Of a stretch of 25,731 nt of DNA, positions 23,752-25,731 are shown piece after piece (the first letter of the stretch is position 1; the number at the start of each line of letters is the position of its first letter). The stretch spans positions 1 to 25,731 of the IMG/VR virus record IMGVR_UViG_3300037247_000049. One strand, 5' to 3'. The position numbers were made by a program, and so were the translations under genes. The notes under the pieces were generated by a model. The model saw nothing but the letters and a program-made list of their open reading frames with translations. It did not search any database and had not been told where the DNA came from. The DNA is from a virus.

Positions 23752-23780
23752 AATCTAAGGTACTTCGCGGCTCGCGTCAA
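23752..23780 (-). promoter_or_regulatory. Sigma70-like promoter before the capsid gene
   Basis: On the minus strand TTGACG (five of six to the -35 consensus; 23780-23775) is followed after exactly 17 bases by TAGATT (four of six to the -10 consensus; 23757-23752). The region is downstream of the small-gene run and gives a leader of about 150 bases before the capsid start. Together with the terminator after the decoration gene it frames a capsid transcription unit. It overlaps the stop of the 43-residue peptide gene. Activity is not proven, and one such match can arise by chance. Confidence 0.5.
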
Positions 23781-23908
23781 TAGCTGGCCGGAGATTTCAC
23801 CGTGTAATCGCGCGCGTGGCTGGTGGCTTTTTTGAATTTGCGCTTTTTCTTTTTCGCTTTTTTCGGCTTCGAACCACGATAGGTCGTCATGTTTGCGGTC
23901 TCAGCCAT
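23777..23908 (-). CDS. Tiny lysine-rich basic protein (43 aa)
   Basis: The ATG lies in the last eight bases of the preceding gene, which ends CATGGCTGA. The product starts MAETANMTTYRGS, has a run of basic residues at 14-27 (KPKKAKKKKRKFKK) and ends SHARDYTVKSPASY. It is strongly positive, soluble and without a membrane segment. The composition suggests nucleic-acid binding, such as DNA condensation or neutralisation inside the capsid, or a nuclear-type basic tail by chance. It has no strong ribosome site of its own, so coupling to the gene above is likely. The conserved-looking frame and tight overlap support it as real. Confidence 0.6.
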   Translation of the reverse strand: MAETANMTTYRGSKPKKAKKKKRKFKKATSHARDYTVKSPASY

Positions 23909-24098
23909 GATACGAGCCTCCCATTTTGTCGGGGCCCATAACAGGGCCGCGGCTGTTGCCTACATTCTTGCCCTTGCCAGCATCAAATTCGTTTGGCGTC
24001 TCGCCGCCATGTGGCCTGATTGCGATATTGCCGAGGACGATCCCCTCGGGATGATGCGGTGTTTGTAGTGGTTTCGGTATCGGTGTCGATTCTGGCAT
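23901..24098 (-). CDS. Small hypothetical protein (65 aa)
   Basis: The ATG has AGGAG six bases upstream. The protein is Pro, Gly, Asn and His-rich (MPESTPIPKPLQTPHHPEGI, then GNIAIRPHGGETPNEFDAGK, ending GPDKMGGSYHG) and is likely disordered. No motif is recognised. It sits between the scaffold and capsid genes, with two other tiny genes, an arrangement unlike T7, where the scaffold gene is directly followed by the capsid gene. A head-assembly accessory role is possible. Confidence 0.6.
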   Translation of the reverse strand: MPESTPIPKPLQTPHHPEGIVLGNIAIRPHGGETPNEFDAGKGKNVGNSRGPVMGPDKMGGSYHG

Positions 24099-24107
24099 GC
24101 TGCTCTC

Positions 24108-24320
24108 CTATGCTAACGGCGATCTGACATCGCCGCCAAGTCTACGATTGCGTCCGCGCGGGCCCGGCGGTCTGCGCCGCGTGCCGCCACCGCCACCCGG
24201 CGCGTCAGGACCAACGTCGCCAGATGGGGGGTTGTCGCGATGGGTAATGCCAGTGGCCTGCCTGCCGGCTGAGCCTTTCGCTATTGCCGAGCCGATGGAC
24301 TTACGAAATAGCTTGGACAT
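24108..24320 (-). CDS. Small basic hypothetical protein (70 aa)
   Basis: The ATG has AAGGA about seven bases upstream. A short basic amphipathic start (MSKLFRKSIGSAIAKGSAGR) is followed by a Gly/Pro/Arg-rich disordered tail (PGGGGGTRRRPPGPRGRNRR). Net charge is strongly positive. It is not recognised. The pattern suggests RNA or DNA contact or an internal head protein. It lies directly after the scaffold gene. Confidence 0.6.
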   Translation of the reverse strand: MSKLFRKSIGSAIAKGSAGRQATGITHRDNPPSGDVGPDAPGGGGGTRRRPPGPRGRNRRLGGDVRSPLA

Positions 24321-24329
24321 TGCAATTCC

Positions 24330-25274
24330 TTATGCTGCGTCTTTGGTTTTCTCTGACTTGGATCTTAACTCATATAGCTCGCGAAGTTCTTTTTGCATCG
24401 GCTCGTTCTTGAAATACTTGGTGCGGTGCTCCTTTTGATATTTCTCGATCTCCTCAATGCGGTCGTGCAGGCCTTGAAGCGCCTCAGTATCCTGCGCGAT
24501 CAGCGGCGCGACATCGTTGACCGCTCGCGCCAGATTTGCCCATCCCTTGAGCACGTTGACATCGTTCATAAAGCCGCGGCCATCCTGGTAGCGACCATTG
24601 AGCAGCTGCTCGGTAGCCGCCTCGCCCATATAGGTCGACAGCACGCTTTTAACGAGATTCATATTGGTGCGGTAATCCTTGCCCCACCCATCCTTGTCAT
24701 CCCGCAGCGCGTCGGTCGTTTCGCGTGATTGCTCGGCATCGAGCTCGACAATGGCGTCCTGCTGCGATTCCTCGAAATCGTTGAGCCAGCCGATCGCGGC
24801 GTTAGTAAACTTCCGATCTGCGTTGACCTTGTGCGCCGCACCCATGAAATCCAGAATCAGATCCTTGTCATCCTCGCCCACGATCAGACCGTCTGGCAGG
24901 TCCTCGAGATATCCAGCCGCTTCCAGCGGAATGTTGTTCTGCTCGCGATAATCCTTGATCGCCGCCTCGTCAGCATCCTCAGCGAGCTCCGGCCGCAGCT
25001 GGCCTGAGCGGATCTTTTGCTGCGCTTCACGAAAAGCGACGCCGAATGCACCCTGGTCTGCAAAGCGGGTCAGCGTCGACTTGAACTTGTCGTCGTCGCC
25101 GGCGATACCGTCACGCCAGTCAGCATTCTTGGTGGTGTTGTAGTCCTCGTAGAAAGCGTCGAACGACTCGAATTTGCCAAGCTGCTCCTGCCGGCCCTCG
25201 TCGTCGCCTGCAAAATCGTCGAACCAATGAGCGGTTATGGCGTTGCCTTGGTCATCTGTTATCTGGTCTGGCAT
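24330..25274 (-). CDS. Capsid scaffolding protein (314 aa)
   Basis: The ATG at 25274 has GAGG nine bases upstream; an ATG three codons earlier would leave no ribosome site. The protein is acidic and almost fully helical, with D/E/Q-rich stretches (AQQKIRSG-type segments and DFEESQQDAIVELDAEQSRE). It ends in a charged, coiled tail (HDRIEEIEKYQKEHRTKYFK, then LYELRSKSEKTKDAA), where scaffolds normally bind the coat. Position between the portal block and the capsid gene, length close to T7 gp9 (about 307 residues) and composition all agree. It overlaps the Bbp19-like gene by 23 bases. Confidence 0.8.
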   Translation of the reverse strand: MPDQITDDQGNAITAHWFDDFAGDDEGRQEQLGKFESFDAFYEDYNTTKNADWRDGIAGDDDKFKSTLTRFADQGAFGVAFREAQQKIRSGQLRPELAEDADEAAIKDYREQNNIPLEAAGYLEDLPDGLIVGEDDKDLILDFMGAAHKVNADRKFTNAAIGWLNDFEESQQDAIVELDAEQSRETTDALRDDKDGWGKDYRTNMNLVKSVLSTYMGEAATEQLLNGRYQDGRGFMNDVNVLKGWANLARAVNDVAPLIAQDTEALQGLHDRIEEIEKYQKEHRTKYFKNEPMQKELRELYELRSKSEKTKDAA

Positions 25275-25596
25275 TAGGGTCATCCTCTATTTTTCGTGTG
25301 GCGATCTTATCAGGATCGGTGCGCGTAGGCGCGTCGAATAGCATCCACCTCAGCGTAGTGCCGGCGTGGCGCCGACCCTCTGCAAAGGCGGTGAGATATT
25401 GGTCTCCGGGGCGGAAACTGGTGTCGTGCGTGCCAAAGGCTCGCATCATGTAGTCCAGCGCCATGCGCTGCTGCCGGGCATTCGCCTCACCACTGAAACA
25501 AGCACGAACTGCCTGTGCCTCAGCTTCGGTGTAATGCGGTCTGGCGAGTGGATCCGCTATTGGGATGCACTCTTGGATGGTCTTTTTCAGTGACAA
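25252..25596 (-). CDS. Bbp19-like phage protein (114 aa)
   Basis: The gene follows the portal with a TTG start at 25596 (next to the portal TAA); no ATG is available in the first 40 codons. The characteristic end is DQYLTAFAEGRRHAGTTLRW, matching the motif (an acidic Asp-x-x-TAF-x-EGRR-x-x-G) known from Bordetella phage BPP-1 protein Bbp19 and its relatives, preceded by helices such as YTEAEAQAVRACFSGEANAR and MALDYMMRAFGTHDTSF. Function is not known to me; the gene sits between portal and scaffold in this group. The non-ATG start may limit expression or be coupled to the portal. Confidence 0.75.
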   Translation of the reverse strand: MSLKKTIQECIPIADPLARPHYTEAEAQAVRACFSGEANARQQRMALDYMMRAFGTHDTSFRPGDQYLTAFAEGRRHAGTTLRWMLFDAPTRTDPDKIATRKIEDDPNARPDNR

Positions 25597-25731
25597 TTAC
25601 GCGGCTGCCCTTGATTTTTCGGCTTGCGCAAATTCCCTTTCGGCGGCACCTTGATCTCGTGCGAGAGCGGCCTGTTCCTCGGCCGCGGCTTGTTCTGCAT
25701 TCTGCTGAATGATCTGTTTTGCAATACGTTC
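25597..25731 (-). CDS. C-terminal end of upstream protein, probable portal (partial)
   Basis: Only the last 44 residues are in the window; the gene continues beyond 25731. They form an Ala/Gln/Glu-rich helix (ERIAKQIIQQNAEQ, then AALARDQGAAEREFAQ) ending in KSRAAA. A long Gln/Ala-rich coiled tail and the place before the Bbp19-like and scaffold genes fit the portal protein of podoviruses. The call is from context. Confidence 0.6.
   Translation of the reverse strand, partial: ERIAKQIIQQNAEQAAAEEQAALARDQGAAEREFAQAEKSRAAA

Noticed and set aside
23639-23780. 47-codon frame from a TTG overlapping the stop of the 43-aa peptide
   Set aside because: No ribosome site, Pro/Thr/Arg/Cys-rich product, and the same TTGACG bases are better explained as a -35 element.

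Overview
This window is a block of virion genes from a tailed bacteriophage. Every supported gene lies on the minus strand, so the biological order runs from position 25731 down to 1. The gene order is that of a short-tailed phage (podovirus) with a T7-like or BPP-1-like virion: portal, Bbp19-like protein, scaffold, capsid, decoration protein, tail tubular proteins A and B, GNAT-like core protein, internal virion proteins, tail fibres. The DNA is GC-rich and most codons end in G or C, which suggests a GC-rich bacterial host, probably a proteobacterium. Host and habitat cannot be fixed from this stretch. I see no integrase, reverse transcriptase, tRNA, insertion sequence or CRISPR array.

Layout in transcription order. 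(1) 25731-24330: C-terminal tail of the portal, a Bbp19-like protein and the scaffold. (2) 24320-23777: three tiny proteins, including a 43-residue lysine-rich peptide that is easy to miss. (3) 23780-22354: a capsid cassette, made of a sigma70-like promoter, a leader with a hairpin before the ribosome site, the major capsid protein, a small putative decoration protein and a strong intrinsic terminator. (4) 22343-17261: a 175-residue unknown, tail tubular protein A, a small unknown, tail tubular protein B, a GNAT-like protein and a gp14-like core protein. (5) 17264-15349: a tail fibre and a 153-residue companion, inserted between internal-protein genes. (6) 15349-10650: two large internal virion (ejection) proteins, the second with a glycine-zipper membrane segment. 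(7) 10657-3668: a cluster of receptor-binding or appendage proteins, including a 986-residue protein with about six degenerate beta repeats, with a SPOUT-methyltransferase-like protein in the middle. (8) 3668-1 and beyond: a giant protein of at least 1222 residues that combines an Hsp90-type (GHKL) ATPase with two zinc-metalloprotease motifs. Its linker region appears to encode a second protein in another frame.

The genes are packed tightly. Most junctions are stop/start overlaps (TAATG, TGATG, TAGTG, ATGA, GTGA), so translation is probably coupled along the line. The only real breaks are the promoter/leader before the capsid gene and the terminator after the decoration gene, which set the abundant capsid proteins apart from the tail genes.

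The most unusual content is the GHKL ATPase plus double zincin protein with its nested reading frame, and the enzyme-like SPOUT and GNAT proteins placed among virion genes. My hypothesis is that some of these are packaged in the particle and injected with the DNA, acting on the host before phage transcription starts.
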